Shown: positions 32,997 to 43,006, numbered from the stretch's first letter. The stretch is DNA of 64,000 nucleotides from Tepidisphaera sp. (GCA_016124375.1 WGNV01000005.1:124001-188000); one strand, 5' to 3'. A program made the numbers and translations. Notes: generated by a model from the sequence alone, not told the origin.

Positions 32997-33989
32997 TTGA
33001 CCGCAGCCATCGACATCAAAGGCGTCAACAAGACGTTCGGCCCGAAGGTCGCCGTCCGCGACATGTCATTCACCATCTCGCAGGGCGAACTGATCGGCCT
33101 GATCGGCCGCAACGGCGCGGGCAAGACCACCACCATCCGCATGGTCATGTCCATCATCTTCCCGGACTCTGGCGAAATCAGCGTGCTGGGCAAGCGATCC
33201 GCCGTGGAGAGCAAAGACCGCATCGGCTACCTGCCCGAAGAACGCGGGCTGTACAAGAAGATGAAGGTCGGGGTCTTCCTGAACTACGTCGCCCGCCTGA
33301 AGGGCATCGACGGCGCGGGCCTGGACAAGCGCGTGCGCGACTGGCTGGAGCGCGTCGAGCTCCTCGGCAGCGCCAAGAAAAAATGCGAGGAACTCAGCAA
33401 AGGCATGCAGCAGAAGGTCCAGTTCATCGCCTCGGTCATCCACGAGCCGGATCTCATCATTCTGGACGAACCCTTCTCGGGGCTCGACCCGGTCAACTCG
33501 CGCCTGCTGAGCACGCTGGTCGACGAGCAGCACGCCGCCGGCCGCACGGTCATTTTCTCGACGCACCAGATGAGCCAGGCCGAAGCGGTGTGCGACCGCA
33601 TCATCATGGTCAACGACGGCAACAAAGTGCTCGACGACACCATCGCCGGCATCCGCCGCCGTCACGACCCCAAGACCATCGAGGCCGAGCCCTTGCACGC
33701 CGTCGGCGACGACGAGTTCGGCGCCCTCGCCCGACTGCCGGGAGTTGAATCGATCACCCGCGCCAACTCGCATCTGCTCTTCAATCTTTCGGGCCGCGAA
33801 AGCGCCGAACAGGTGCTGGCGCGGATCGTGCAGGCCATGCCCGTCAGCGGCATCCGCATCGTGCGCCCGACGCTTGAAGACGTCTTCATCGACATCGTGA
33901 CTCAAGCCGCGAAAACTCCCGAAGAACGCGCCCGCCTTGAACTGATCACCAGCGAACGTCGGGGCCCGGGCGGCTCCGCCAGCGACTGA
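32997..33989 (+). CDS. ABC transporter ATP-binding protein (exporter, NatA-like)
   Basis: A 330-residue ABC ATPase. Walker A is GRNGAGKTT (near residue 39), the signature is LSKGMQQ, Walker B is LIILDEPFSGLDP, and the H loop is STHQMSQ. The C-terminal 90 residues have the DUF4162-like tail seen in exporters of the NatA type. The gene starts with a rare TTG codon: AAGGAGG lies four bases upstream of TTG at 32997, and translation from it gives MTAAIDIKGVNKTFG, with no in-frame ATG before Walker A. It is followed 78 bases later by the permease gene, so the two form an exporter. It is divergent from prfA. Confidence 0.9.
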   Translation: MTAAIDIKGVNKTFGPKVAVRDMSFTISQGELIGLIGRNGAGKTTTIRMVMSIIFPDSGEISVLGKRSAVESKDRIGYLPEERGLYKKMKVGVFLNYVARLKGIDGAGLDKRVRDWLERVELLGSAKKKCEELSKGMQQKVQFIASVIHEPDLIILDEPFSGLDPVNSRLLSTLVDEQHAAGRTVIFSTHQMSQAEAVCDRIIMVNDGNKVLDDTIAGIRRRHDPKTIEAEPLHAVGDDEFGALARLPGVESITRANSHLLFNLSGRESAEQVLARIVQAMPVSGIRIVRPTLEDVFIDIVTQAAKTPEERARLELITSERRGPGGSASD

Positions 33990-34067
33990 AACCACGGCTT
34001 TCGCCCCGACGACCTCCCTCCGCTCATCGCTCTCCATCACCCTCGCCTCCCGCTTCGGACCCCACGC

Positions 34068-35492
34068 ATGAACAAGATCCTGACCGTCGCCCTGCGGGAA
34101 TTCCTCGCCGTCGTCCTCACCCGTAGCTTTGCGCTCGGCATCCTGCTGCCCCCTGTCATGATGGGCATCGTGATCACGCTGATGCCCGCGCTGATGAACC
34201 AGAAGCCCCCCAAGGTTCAGGGCCACGTCGCGGTCATCGACCACTCGGGTGTCGTCGCCGACGCGCTGGTAAAGGCCTTCACGCTCGAGAGCATGGAAGC
34301 CCGCCGCGAGCAGGAGCACAAGGCGATCGCCGAAGCCACGAGCAAGGCCATCGGCGTCGACGCCAAGACCGCCGAGCAGGCGACCAAGGGCGCCTCGCTC
34401 CCCGGCGCACAGCCCGACCTGCCCACACTCAGCGTGAAGGTTCTCCCCCCCGATACCGACCCCGAAGCCGCCAAGGCCGACATGCGTGCCAACGCCGACA
34501 AGCGGCTCTCCGACATGGGCCCAGATCCTCGCCTCGCCCTGGTCATCATTCCCAAGGCCAGCGTTGACGGCGAACCTGACGCCGACAACTCCCAGGCGCA
34601 CGCGACCACCTACCCGGATTTCCCGATCTTCACTTCGCCCCGGCTCGACCCCGAAGTCACCAAGGACATCCGCAACGAGACCGGCCGCGCCATCGTCGAT
34701 GCACGGCTCCGCTCCAGCGGGCTGGACGCATCCAAAGTCCGCCAACTCACCGCCCGCCCCGATGCCGACGTGCACGTCGTCACCGCCTCGGGCGAGCGCA
34801 AGGGCAACGAGGCGGCCCAGATTCTCGTCCCCGGCGCCTTCATGTTCCTCATGTGGATCAGCGTCTTCACCGCCGGTCAATACCTGCTCACCAGCACCAT
34901 CGAAGAAAAATCCAGCCGCGTGATGGAAGTTCTGCTCTCCGCCGTCTCGCCCATCCAACTGCTCGCGGGCAAGATCATCGGCAAGGGTGCCGTCGGCATG
35001 CTGGTGCTCACGCTGTACGCCTTCACGGGCATGCTGGCTCTGGTCGCCTTCGCCATGATGGACCTCGTCCCCTGGCAAAATCTCATCTATCTGGTCGTCT
35101 ATTTCGCGATCGCGTACTTCTCGATCTCCGCGATCATGACCGCCGTCGGCTCGGCGGTCACCGAGGTCGCCGAGGCCCAGTCCCTGATGAGCCCCATCAT
35201 GCTGATCCTCGTGATCCCGATGATGCTTTGGTTTCCGATCCTGCGCAACCCCAACTCGACCTTCGCCCAGGTGTGCAGCTTCGTCCCGTTCATCAACCCC
35301 TTCGTGATGGTTCTCCGCATCAGCGGGTCCGAACCCATCCCCGCCTGGCAGATCCCCGCCTCCATGCTCGTCGGGGCCGCGGGCGTCTGCCTTGCCGTCT
35401 GGGCCGCCTCCAAGGTCTTCCGGATCGGCGTGCTCATGTATGGCAAGCCCCCCAACCTCGCCACGCTGGTGCGATGGGTCCGGATGGCCTGA
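34068..35492 (+). CDS. ABC-2-type permease (NatB-like)
   Basis: A 474-residue permease. One membrane helix lies near the N terminus (about residues 22-42), followed by a large extracytoplasmic domain of roughly 200 residues with several charged helices. Five or six helices fill the C-terminal half: FMFLMWISVFTAGQYLLT, then the ABC-2 motif STIEEKSSRVMEVLLSAVSPIQLLAGKIIGKG with the conserved EEKSSRVME and GKIIG words, and then further helices to residue 460. This architecture is that of NatB/YhaP-type exporters, which move ions or small molecules out. It pairs with the ATPase gene upstream. It converges with tyrS, 28 bases away. Confidence 0.9.
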   Translation: MNKILTVALREFLAVVLTRSFALGILLPPVMMGIVITLMPALMNQKPPKVQGHVAVIDHSGVVADALVKAFTLESMEARREQEHKAIAEATSKAIGVDAKTAEQATKGASLPGAQPDLPTLSVKVLPPDTDPEAAKADMRANADKRLSDMGPDPRLALVIIPKASVDGEPDADNSQAHATTYPDFPIFTSPRLDPEVTKDIRNETGRAIVDARLRSSGLDASKVRQLTARPDADVHVVTASGERKGNEAAQILVPGAFMFLMWISVFTAGQYLLTSTIEEKSSRVMEVLLSAVSPIQLLAGKIIGKGAVGMLVLTLYAFTGMLALVAFAMMDLVPWQNLIYLVVYFAIAYFSISAIMTAVGSAVTEVAEAQSLMSPIMLILVIPMMLWFPILRNPNSTFAQVCSFVPFINPFVMVLRISGSEPIPAWQIPASMLVGAAGVCLAVWAASKVFRIGVLMYGKPPNLATLVRWVRMA

Positions 35493-35520
35493 GCAGCCCC
35501 CGCTTCACTCCACAGTCGCG

Positions 35521-36864
35521 TCACTTCCAGCTGGTCAGGTGCCAGTTCTTCTTCCCGCGGCGGATCAGGATCATGCTGCCGTGCAGCAGGTCGGCGGGGG
35601 TCAGGGTGCCGTCCGCGGTCGCTTTGCGGGTGCCGTTGATGAGCACCGAGCCCCCCGCGAGGAACTCCTTGGCTTCGCGCTTGGAGGCGGCGAGTTTGGT
35701 GGTGACGAGCAGGTCGAGGATCGGCACGCCGGCGGCGAGGGTAGCTTTGTCGTGCTCGGTAGCGGGGACCTGCGAGAAGACTTCGCGCAAGGTCGCTTCG
35801 GGCAGTCCGGCGACCTCGCCTGAGAAGAGGGTTTTGGCCGCGGCTTCGGCGTCGTCGGTGGCGGCCTGCCCGTGGAGCAGCGTCGTCATGTGCCGGGCGA
35901 GGGCGCGGTGGGCGTCGCGCTTGGCGGGGTCGCTGGCGTGGGCGGCTTCGAGTTGTTCAATCTCGGCGTGCGGCAGCAGCGTGAAGGTGCGGAGGAACTT
36001 GGGGATGTCGGCGTCGGCGGAGTTGAGCCAGAACTGGTAGAAAGCGAAGGGGCTGGTGCGATCGGGCGTGAGCCAGACGGCGCCAGACTCGGTTTTGCCG
36101 AATTTGCCGCCATCGGCTTTGGTGATGAGGGGCCAGGTGAGGCCGAAGGCGTCGACGCGCGGTGCGTCGGCGAGGCCCTTGGCCTCGGCGTCGAGCGATG
36201 CGTGGCGCTTGATAAGATCAAGCCCGCAGACGATGTTGCCGAACTGGTCGCTGCCGCCCATCTGGAGGGTGACGTTGGACTCTTTCCAGAGGTAGTGGTA
36301 GTCGTACGCCTGCAGGATCATGTAACTGAACTCGGTGTAACTGATGCCCTGGTCGCGGTTGTGCAGGCGGTCTTTGACGGAGTCCTTTTGGATCATCATG
36401 TTGACGGAGAAGTACTTGCCGACGTCGCGCAAGGCGTCCAGGTAAGAGAGGTTTTTCAGCCACTCGTAGTTGTTGCGGATGGGGGGCGTGCCAAGGCCCG
36501 CGTTGCGCCAGATGGCGTCAAAAATGCGGCGTTGGCCCTGGACGTTTTGGTCGACGCGCTCGGGGGTGAGCAGTTGGCGTTCGGCGGACTTGCCGCTGGG
36601 GTCGCCGATGAGTCCGGTGCCGCCACCGACGACGACGATGGGGGTGTGCCCGGCCTTGGCGAAGCGGACCAGGGCCATGATGGTGACGAGGTTGCCGATG
36701 GTGAGTGAGTCGGCGGTGGGGTCGAAGCCGGCGTAGGCCTTGCGGGCGGCTGCGGGGCCGGCGCACAGGTGGGCGTCGAACTCCTGCGGCGAGGTGATTT
36801 GAGAAATCTGGCCTCGCCAGTGCATGTCGCGCAGGAACTCGCTCTTGTAGACGTGGTCGGGCAT
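35521..36864 (-). CDS. tyrS: Tyrosyl-tRNA synthetase
   Basis: A 447-residue class I synthetase. The tyrosine-binding start YAGFDPTADSLTIGN holds the HIGH-type motif in the form TIGN; the catalytic loop reads KFGKTESGAVWL (KFGKT, the bacterial TyrRS KMSKS variant). The tyrosine pocket words GGGTGLIGDPSGK and QMGGSDQFGNI are present. An S4-like RNA-binding domain (LVTTKLAASKREAKEFL, GGSVLINGTRK) ends the protein. The start ATG at 36864 (MPDHVYKSEFL) has TACCCT exactly six bases upstream, so the mRNA is probably leaderless. It converges with the ABC permease and is divergent from the methyltransferase gene. Confidence 0.95.
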   Translation of the reverse strand: MPDHVYKSEFLRDMHWRGQISQITSPQEFDAHLCAGPAAARKAYAGFDPTADSLTIGNLVTIMALVRFAKAGHTPIVVVGGGTGLIGDPSGKSAERQLLTPERVDQNVQGQRRIFDAIWRNAGLGTPPIRNNYEWLKNLSYLDALRDVGKYFSVNMMIQKDSVKDRLHNRDQGISYTEFSYMILQAYDYHYLWKESNVTLQMGGSDQFGNIVCGLDLIKRHASLDAEAKGLADAPRVDAFGLTWPLITKADGGKFGKTESGAVWLTPDRTSPFAFYQFWLNSADADIPKFLRTFTLLPHAEIEQLEAAHASDPAKRDAHRALARHMTTLLHGQAATDDAEAAAKTLFSGEVAGLPEATLREVFSQVPATEHDKATLAAGVPILDLLVTTKLAASKREAKEFLAGGSVLINGTRKATADGTLTPADLLHGSMILIRRGKKNWHLTSWK

Positions 36865-36915
36865 GGGGGCAGGGTAGGTCGGGGCGATGCGCCATCGCCG
36901 CCAATACACTGCGGC

Positions 36916-37641
36916 ATGGAGCGCGTGCTGGTGGGCGAGATCATGGATGGACCGGAGGTGTCGCCGGACGAGATGCGCGAGGCGCTGGCGTTCATTCGCG
37001 CGGTGAACCGGCGGCTGGGCGGAGCAGCGGCGCTGATCCGGCACTTGGAAGCGTGGAGCCGCAGCTGGCCCAAGGGGCGGCCGATTACGTTATTGGATAT
37101 CGGCACGGGGTCGGCGGACATTCCGGTCGCGGTGCGGCGATGGGGCGAGGCGCAGGGGCATGACATTCGCATCACGGCGACCGATGTACACCCGGTGACG
37201 CTGGCGCTCGCGCGAGAGCATGTGGGAAAGACGCCCGGCATCGAGGTGACGGAACTTGACGCGCTGGCGATGCGCGAGACGCTCAAGCCCTGGTCGTTTG
37301 ACTATGTGCACGCGGGCATGTTTCTGCATCACCTCAAGGAGATACAGATATTGACAGTGCTGGCGGGAATGGAGCGGGTGGCGACGCGCGGGGTGGTGTG
37401 GAACGACTTGGTGAGGTCGCGTTTGAACCTGGCCTGCATCACGCTGATGACGCTGAGCACGCGCGAGATCATTCGGCATGATGCGAGAGCGAGCGTTCGG
37501 GCGGGGTTCACGCGGCGCGAGGTGGTGGGCTATGCCCAGCGGACGGACTTGACGTATTGCCGGTATCGGGCGAGCCTGTTCACGGGGCGGTTTACGCTGG
37601 CAGGCGAGCGGCCGGGGGCGTGGACGCGGGAGGGAGTTTGA
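36916..37641 (+). CDS. Class I SAM-dependent methyltransferase
   Basis: A 241-residue methyltransferase. Motif I is LLDIGTGSADIPVAVRRW (SAM binding), followed by ITATDVHPVTLALAREH (acidic residue binding ribose) and ELDALAMRETLKPWSFDYVHAGMFLHHL (motif II/III region). The start ATG at 36916 (MERVLVGEI) has TACACT five bases upstream. The substrate cannot be read from the sequence. The stop TGA overlaps the next ATG by one base (TGATG), so it is co-translated with the flavin oxidoreductase. In several planctomycetes a similar methyltransferase-oxidoreductase pair sits beside a type III polyketide synthase; no such gene is in this window. Confidence 0.85.
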   Translation: MERVLVGEIMDGPEVSPDEMREALAFIRAVNRRLGGAAALIRHLEAWSRSWPKGRPITLLDIGTGSADIPVAVRRWGEAQGHDIRITATDVHPVTLALAREHVGKTPGIEVTELDALAMRETLKPWSFDYVHAGMFLHHLKEIQILTVLAGMERVATRGVVWNDLVRSRLNLACITLMTLSTREIIRHDARASVRAGFTRREVVGYAQRTDLTYCRYRASLFTGRFTLAGERPGAWTREGV

Positions 37642-38735
37642 TGGGCTCGCTTCGTGACGTGCCGCACGCGGCGGTGATCGGCGCTGGCCCCGCGGGGTGT
37701 GCCGCGGCGCGGCAGTTGGCGGCGAGCGGGTGGCGGGTGACGATCTTTGAGCGGGCGGTGTTTCCTCGCGTCAAGGTATGCGGGGAGTTTGTCAGCCCGG
37801 CGGCGACGGATGTGCTGGAATCGATTCTGCCCGCGGCGACGCTGCTGCACGCGGGCGCGAAGCGCGTGCAGGATGTGGTGCTGGTGGTGCAGGGGCGCTC
37901 GCGGGAGTGGCAGATGCCCGAGCCCGCGTGGGCGCTGAGCCGTGCGGGGCTGGACACGCTGCTGCTGGAGGCGGCACGGCAGGCGGGGGCCGAAGTGCGT
38001 TGCCCGGCGAGCGTGCGCGATGTGGAGTATGGCGCGGCGGGCGTGACGGTGGTGCTCGCCGACGGAGAGCGCGTGGCGGCGGACATCGTGATCCACGCCG
38101 ACGGCGTGGGCCGGTTTGATCCGGCGGGGCCGACGCCCGCCGCCCCAGGGCTCGTAGGAATGAAGTGTCACCTGAGGTTGCCGCCCGGGCGGAGCGGCGG
38201 GGCACTGCTCACGATGCGCTCGGCGCCTGGGGCGTATGTGGGGACGGTGGGCGTGGAGGCCGGACTGGCGACGTGCGCGCTGGTGGCGTGCAAGGCGTTA
38301 GTGAACGCGGCGGGGGGCGATGGAGACGCGTTGCTGGCGCGGGTGTGGCCAGAGTTTCGGCCGGCGTGGCGCGAGGGGGAGTGGAAGGCGAGCGCGGTGG
38401 CGCGGGGCGGATATCGGGAGCCGGGGGATGAGAGGTCGTTCCGGGTGGGCAATGCCGCGGGGGCGGTGGACCCGGTGGGGGGCGAGGGGATTGGGCTCGC
38501 GCTGTGGAGCGGGCGGAGGCTTGGGGAGATGTTGGCGGCCCGGCCCGGCGCCTGGCGCGAGTTGCAACGGGAGTTCGCGGCCAGTTATCGGCGGCGGCTG
38601 CGGGTGAGGCGGTGGGGTTGCCGCGTGGTGGCGGAGATCATGATGAGGCCGCGGTTGGCGGGGATGCTGTGGCCGGTGGCGGCGCGGCCAAAGGCGTCGC
38701 TGCGGGCGTGGTATGCGCTGACGGGGAAGGGGTGA
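37641..38735 (+). CDS. FAD-dependent oxidoreductase, geranylgeranyl-reductase-like
   Basis: A 364-residue flavoprotein of the group that includes geranylgeranyl reductases and aromatic hydroxylases. The N terminus has the FAD dinucleotide motif AVIGAGPAGCAAARQLA. The family word VCGEFVSPAA (near residue 48) and the second FAD motif FRVGNAAGAVDPVGGEGIGLAL (residues about 270-290) are clear. The GC-rich sequence codes for many Ala and Arg, and the C terminus is basic. The start overlaps the methyltransferase stop by one base. The substrate may be an isoprenoid or a polyketide; this cannot be decided from sequence. Confidence 0.85.
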   Translation: MGSLRDVPHAAVIGAGPAGCAAARQLAASGWRVTIFERAVFPRVKVCGEFVSPAATDVLESILPAATLLHAGAKRVQDVVLVVQGRSREWQMPEPAWALSRAGLDTLLLEAARQAGAEVRCPASVRDVEYGAAGVTVVLADGERVAADIVIHADGVGRFDPAGPTPAAPGLVGMKCHLRLPPGRSGGALLTMRSAPGAYVGTVGVEAGLATCALVACKALVNAAGGDGDALLARVWPEFRPAWREGEWKASAVARGGYREPGDERSFRVGNAAGAVDPVGGEGIGLALWSGRRLGEMLAARPGAWRELQREFAASYRRRLRVRRWGCRVVAEIMMRPRLAGMLWPVAARPKASLRAWYALTGKG

Positions 38736-38818
38736 GATAGAAGAAGGCACCGAGGGATGAGGCATCGGGGCAGCGGGGCGAAGAAAAAAACGCCGGTGAT
38801 CGCTCCTACCCTCGCTGC

Positions 38819-40828
38819 GTGCCGGTACTCAGCTGCAACAACATCCTCGTTCGCTTCGGCGATGACATTATTTTGGACGGCGTCTCGATGGCCATCGAGG
38901 CGAACGATCGCATCGGGCTGGTCGGCCGCAACGGCACTGGCAAGAGCACGCTCATGAAGGTGCTCTGCGGCGTGCTCAAGCCCGACAGCGGCATGGTGGC
39001 GGCCCAGCGGGGAATCAAGGTCGGCTACCTGCAGCAGGATCCGTCGCTGGACCCCGAAGAGACGCTGAAGGACGCGGCCGAGCGGGCGTTTGAGGTGCTG
39101 CATGACCTGCACGCGCAGATGCACACGCTGTACGACGAGATGGCCCACGCCCAGGGCGATGACCTCGACATGCTGCTCAAGAAGCAGGTCAAGCTGGAGG
39201 AACAGATCGAAGCCGCGGGGGGCTACGCGCTCGAGCACCGCATCGAAGAGGTGCTGCACGGGCTGGGGTTCACCGATGCGCAGATGAGCCTCAAGGTGCG
39301 CAACCTTTCGGGCGGGCAGAAGGGGCGGCTAGCGCTGGCGAGGCTGCTGCTCGAGAACCCGGACGTGATGCTGCTGGACGAACCGACCAACCACCTGGAC
39401 ATCGAGGGGCGCATCTGGCTGGAGGAGTTCTTGAACACGCAGTTCAAGGGCGCGGTGCTGATGGTGAGCCACGACCGGTATCTGCTGGATTCGGTGGTGA
39501 ACAAGATCATCGAGACCGAGCAGGGGCGACTCATCGATTACCCGGGCAACTATGCAAAGTTTCGCGAGTTGCGTAAGGAGCGGCGCGAGGTGATGCTGCG
39601 GGCGTACGAGGCCCAGCAAGACAAGTTCAAGAAGGAAGAGGAATACATCCGGCGGTACAAGGCGGGCCAGCGGGCCCGCCAGGCCAAGGGGCGCGAGACG
39701 CGGCTGGAGCGCGAAAAGGAAGCCAACACGCTCGAACGCCCGATGGAGATGAGCGCGTTCAACATCACCCTGCCCAAGGCCGAGCGCACCGGCGACATTG
39801 TGGTGTCGACGCGCGGGCTTTCCAAGAAATACCCGCGCGATGACGGGGGCGAGAAGATCCTGTTCCACGAGCTCACGCTGAGCGTCGAGCGCGGCGAGCG
39901 CTGGGGGATCATCGGGCCCAACGGCGCGGGAAAGACCACACTGATCAGGTGTGTCTTGGGCGACTTGGCGGCGGACGAAGGCGTCGCCAAGCTCGGCTCA
40001 AACGTCAAGATCGGCTATTACAAGCAGACCCACGAGGGGCTGCCGATGGACCACGAGGTCTGGCGCTACATCCAGAGCGTGATCCTCAAGGAAGCCCCGC
40101 AGGCGTCGATGAGCGAGCAGGCGGCGCGGGATCTCGCAGGCGCGTTCCTCTTCAGCGGTGATGAGCAGGAAAAGCTCCTCGGCATGCTCAGCGGCGGCGA
40201 GCGCAGCCGTGCCGTGCTCGCCGGCCTTCTCGCCAGCGCCAAAAACCTCATCGTCCTCGATGAGCCCACCAACCACCTTGATATTCCCAGCGCCGAACGC
40301 CTCGAAGAAGCCCTCAAGGCCGAAGGGGGCTACGAGGGGACGCTGCTCCTGATCAGCCACGACCGCGCCCTGATCGACAGCACGTGCGATCATCTCCTCG
40401 TGCTCGACGGCAAGGGCGGGAGCGAAATCTTCGCCGGCAACTACACCGAGTGGAAACGCAAGGACGCCCAGCGCAAGGCGGCCACCGCCCGCGCCGACGA
40501 AGAAGCCAAGGCCCGCCGCGAAGAGGCCGACCGCCATCGCAAGGCGGCGGAGGATCGCAAAAGGGCCGAAGCCGCGGCCGCCGCGAGCGCAAAGGCCGCC
40601 AAGCCAGCCCAACCCGTCAGCACCAAGTGGTCGCGCATGAAGACCGAGCAGATCGAGCGACGCATCGAAGAGATCGACGCCCGCATCCGCGCGATCGACA
40701 AGGAACTCTCCGACCCCGGAGTGTGGCAGAACCACGCCAAGGGGAGCGCCCTGGGCGACGAACGCCGCAAGCTCGAAGAAGAAAAGGAACCGCTCGAGTT
40801 CGAGTGGATCCGCCGCGCGGAGGGCTGA
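38819..40828 (+). CDS. ABC-F family ATPase (ribosome-associated)
   Basis: A 669-residue ABC-F protein with two ATPase domains. Walker A GRNGTGKST and GPNGAGKTT, signatures LSGGQKGRLALARLL and LSGGERSRAVLAGLL, and Walker B VMLLDEPTNHLD and LIVLDEPTNHLD are all intact, and the linker between them (FRELRKERREVML ... KFKKEEEYI) is the long coiled coil of ABC-F proteins. A C-terminal coiled coil (DEEAKARREEADRHRKAAEDRKRAE) ends it, as in Uup. ABC-F proteins act on the ribosome to relieve stalling or, in some, to give antibiotic resistance. The start GTG at 38819 has TACCCT exactly six bases upstream, so this message is probably leaderless. Confidence 0.92.
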   Translation: MPVLSCNNILVRFGDDIILDGVSMAIEANDRIGLVGRNGTGKSTLMKVLCGVLKPDSGMVAAQRGIKVGYLQQDPSLDPEETLKDAAERAFEVLHDLHAQMHTLYDEMAHAQGDDLDMLLKKQVKLEEQIEAAGGYALEHRIEEVLHGLGFTDAQMSLKVRNLSGGQKGRLALARLLLENPDVMLLDEPTNHLDIEGRIWLEEFLNTQFKGAVLMVSHDRYLLDSVVNKIIETEQGRLIDYPGNYAKFRELRKERREVMLRAYEAQQDKFKKEEEYIRRYKAGQRARQAKGRETRLEREKEANTLERPMEMSAFNITLPKAERTGDIVVSTRGLSKKYPRDDGGEKILFHELTLSVERGERWGIIGPNGAGKTTLIRCVLGDLAADEGVAKLGSNVKIGYYKQTHEGLPMDHEVWRYIQSVILKEAPQASMSEQAARDLAGAFLFSGDEQEKLLGMLSGGERSRAVLAGLLASAKNLIVLDEPTNHLDIPSAERLEEALKAEGGYEGTLLLISHDRALIDSTCDHLLVLDGKGGSEIFAGNYTEWKRKDAQRKAATARADEEAKARREEADRHRKAAEDRKRAEAAAAASAKAAKPAQPVSTKWSRMKTEQIERRIEEIDARIRAIDKELSDPGVWQNHAKGSALGDERRKLEEEKEPLEFEWIRRAEG

Positions 40829-40903
40829 ACCAGCTCAAGCCGCATCGCAAGGTCCGCGGTCGTCTCACGTCGCGACCCCGGGGGTTTGTTCGCGCGGCAG
40901 GCC

Positions 40904-42502
40904 TTACCCCTTCTGCCCGACCGTGTAGTTGGGCGATTCCTTGGTGATCAAAATGTCGTGCGGGTGATTCTCCACCACCGTCGCGCTGCTCACGCGGCAG
41001 AACCGCGCGTGCTGCCGCATCTCTTCGATATTTCGGCACCCGCAATACCCCATCGCGCTCCGCAGGCCGCCGACGAGCTGATACACGAAGTCCGCCAGCG
41101 AGCCGCGATACGCCACCAGCCCCTCCACGCCCTCGGGCACAAACTTCTGCCGCTGCGTGCCGTCGGCACCCAGTTTTTCCGCCTGGCGGTACCGGTCGGC
41201 GCTGCCGGCGTTCATCGCGCCTTCGCTGCCCATGCCGCGATAGCTCTTGTACCGCCGCCCGTGCGTGAGCACGATCTCGCCCGGGCTCTCGTCCAGCCCT
41301 GCGAACAGCGAGCCCATCATCACGACGCTCGCCCCGGCCGCGATCGCCTTGGGAATATCCCCCGACAACCGAATGCCCCCATCCGCGATCACCGGCGTCC
41401 CGCTCCGCATCTCCGCGATCGCCTGCGCCACCCGCATGATCGCCGTGATCTGCGGCACGCCCACCCCCGTCACCACCCGAGTCGTGCAAATGCTCCCGGG
41501 CCCAATCCCCACCTTCACCGCGTCGGCGCCTGCTTCCACCAAGTCCCGCGCCGCCTCACCCGTCGCGATGTTCCCCGCGATGATCTGCGTCCCCGGATGG
41601 CGGCTCTTGAGTTCCCGCACCGTCCGCAGCACGTTCTCGCTGTGCCCGTGGGCGGTGTCGACGACCAGCAGGTCCACATCCGCCGCCAGCAGCGCCGCCG
41701 CCCGGTCATACTGATCCACGCCCACCGCTGCCCCGCAGCGCAGCCGCCCGCGCGAATCGCGGCAGGCCCGCGGAAACTGGCTCAGCCGATCGATATCCCG
41801 CATCGTGATCAGCCCGGTCAGCATCCCCGCGTCATTCACCAGAATCAGTTTCTCGACCTTGTTCTGATTGAGAATGTGCTCGGCCTGCTCCAGCGTCGTG
41901 CCCGCGGGAGCCGTGAACAGCGGCTTGCCCCGCGCCGGGCCGGACATCACGTCGCCCACCCGCATCGCCGTGTCTTCGACAAACTTGAGGTCCCGCCGCG
42001 TGATGATGCCCAGCACCTTGCCCTTGCCGCGCAGATTGTTCGAGCCGTCCTCGGTAACCGGGAACCCCGAGAGATTGTGCTCTCGCATCAGCTCCTTGGC
42101 CCGGGCCACCGTGTCCGTCGGCCCGAGCGTGATCGGGTCCTGGATGATTCCGTTTGCAGAACGCTTGACCTTCGCGACTTCGCGTGCCTGCGCCTCGACG
42201 CTCAAGTTCTTATGGATGATCCCCAGCCCGCCCTCTTGCGCCAGTCCAATGGCCAGCGCCGACTCGGTCACCGTGTCCATCGGCGCCGACAGCAGCGGAA
42301 TGTTCAACTGAATCGTCGCCGTCAGCCGCGTCGACGTGTCCGCCTCCGCTGGCATCACCCCCGAGCGTCGCGGCAGCAGCAGCACGTCATCAAACGTGAT
42401 GCCGTCGAACGTGATTTTCTCGCGTTCGTGGAAGACCGGCGTGGGACTTGAGTTGGACGGGGTGGCGGGAGTCGCGTGGGACGAATGTGTGCTGACGGCC
42501 AT
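40904..42502 (-). CDS. guaB: Inosine-5'-monophosphate dehydrogenase
   Basis: A 532-residue IMP dehydrogenase, the first step of guanine nucleotide synthesis from IMP. The protein starts [14 protein letters not shown]; the barrel word [13 protein letters not shown], then two CBS domains (about residues 120-235), the cofactor loop DTAHGHSE, and the catalytic Cys loop [15 protein letters not shown] are all present, followed by the flap AGLDESPGE and RGMGSEGAM. It is larger than usual because of a 25-residue N-terminal extension. A good promoter (TTGACC, 16 bases, TAACGC) ends six bases before the ATG, so transcription and translation would begin together. It converges with the ABC-F gene. Confidence 0.95.
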   Translation of the reverse strand: MAVSTHSSHATPATPSNSSPTPVFHEREKITFDGITFDDVLLLPRRSGVMPAEADTSTRLTATIQLNIPLLSAPMDTVTESALAIGLAQEGGLGIIHKNLSVEAQAREVAKVKRSANGIIQDPITLGPTDTVARAKELMREHNLSGFPVTEDGSNNLRGKGKVLGIITRRDLKFVEDTAMRVGDVMSGPARGKPLFTAPAGTTLEQAEHILNQNKVEKLILVNDAGMLTGLITMRDIDRLSQFPRACRDSRGRLRCGAAVGVDQYDRAAALLAADVDLLVVDTAHGHSENVLRTVRELKSRHPGTQIIAGNIATGEAARDLVEAGADAVKVGIGPGSICTTRVVTGVGVPQITAIMRVAQAIAEMRSGTPVIADGGIRLSGDIPKAIAAGASVVMMGSLFAGLDESPGEIVLTHGRRYKSYRGMGSEGAMNAGSADRYRQAEKLGADGTQRQKFVPEGVEGLVAYRGSLADFVYQLVGGLRSAMGYCGCRNIEEMRQHARFCRVSSATVVENHPHDILITKESPNYTVGQKG

Positions 42503-42508
42503 GGAATA

Positions 42509-42536
42509 GCGTTAGGGGGGTCCGCCCCCGGGTCAA
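42509..42536 (-). promoter_or_regulatory. Predicted guaB promoter giving a leaderless mRNA
   Basis: On the minus strand TTGACC (42536-42531) and TAACGC (42514-42509) are 16 bases apart. The -10 ends six bases before the guaB ATG at 42502, so +1 would fall on the A of the start codon. Confidence 0.55.
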
Positions 42537-42573
42537 ATTTGGAGAGTTTTGCGAGATGTCGCTACCGCGCCGG

Positions 42574-42810
42574 CTAGCAGCAGCCGCCCTTGTCGTTCCC
42601 GCTGCGGAGCAGCCGCTCGCCCTGCTCGGGCGTCATGCTGCCCTCGGAAATGAACGCCGCGATCTCACGCCGCGTGCGCTCCTTTGCGTTGGTCTTGAGC
42701 ACGCCCGCCACCGAGCGCACCACCACCGTGATGATGATCCCCGAAAAAATCAGCAGCGGGGCGAGCACGTTTTCCTGCAGCACGCGTTCGAGAAGTTGGT
42801 TCGTATCCAT
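42574..42810 (-). CDS. Small membrane protein (78 residues)
   Basis: A 78-residue protein: MDTNQLLERVLQENVLAP followed by one membrane helix (LLIFSGIIITVVVRSVAGVL) and a cytoplasmic tail with ERTRREIAAFISEGSMTPEQ and an ending in GCC. The tail resembles the regulatory arm of PspC/C-terminal SHOCT-like modules (FISEGSMTPEQGERLL), which often sit in bacterial membrane proteins. Start ATG at 42810 (GGAGGG six bases upstream) is preferred to the GTG two codons earlier. The gene is short and alone, upstream of guaB on the same strand, 71 bases away. Confidence 0.65.
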   Translation of the reverse strand: MDTNQLLERVLQENVLAPLLIFSGIIITVVVRSVAGVLKTNAKERTRREIAAFISEGSMTPEQGERLLRSGNDKGGCC

Positions 42811-43006
42811 CGCCACCCTCCCTGCCAGTGCACCTTGACGCAGTACCCACCGGCCCTCTTCCGCCAGGCTAACGCACAGCGCGGGACCCGGCTCGCAGGC
42901 GTTATACGGAATCCTACCGCGCGGCTTTCAGAACGCGAGCGGAAATGCCCCGCCACGCAAGGCACGACCCTCAGAGACCCCCTGCCACCATCCGTACAAT
43001 CGCCTG

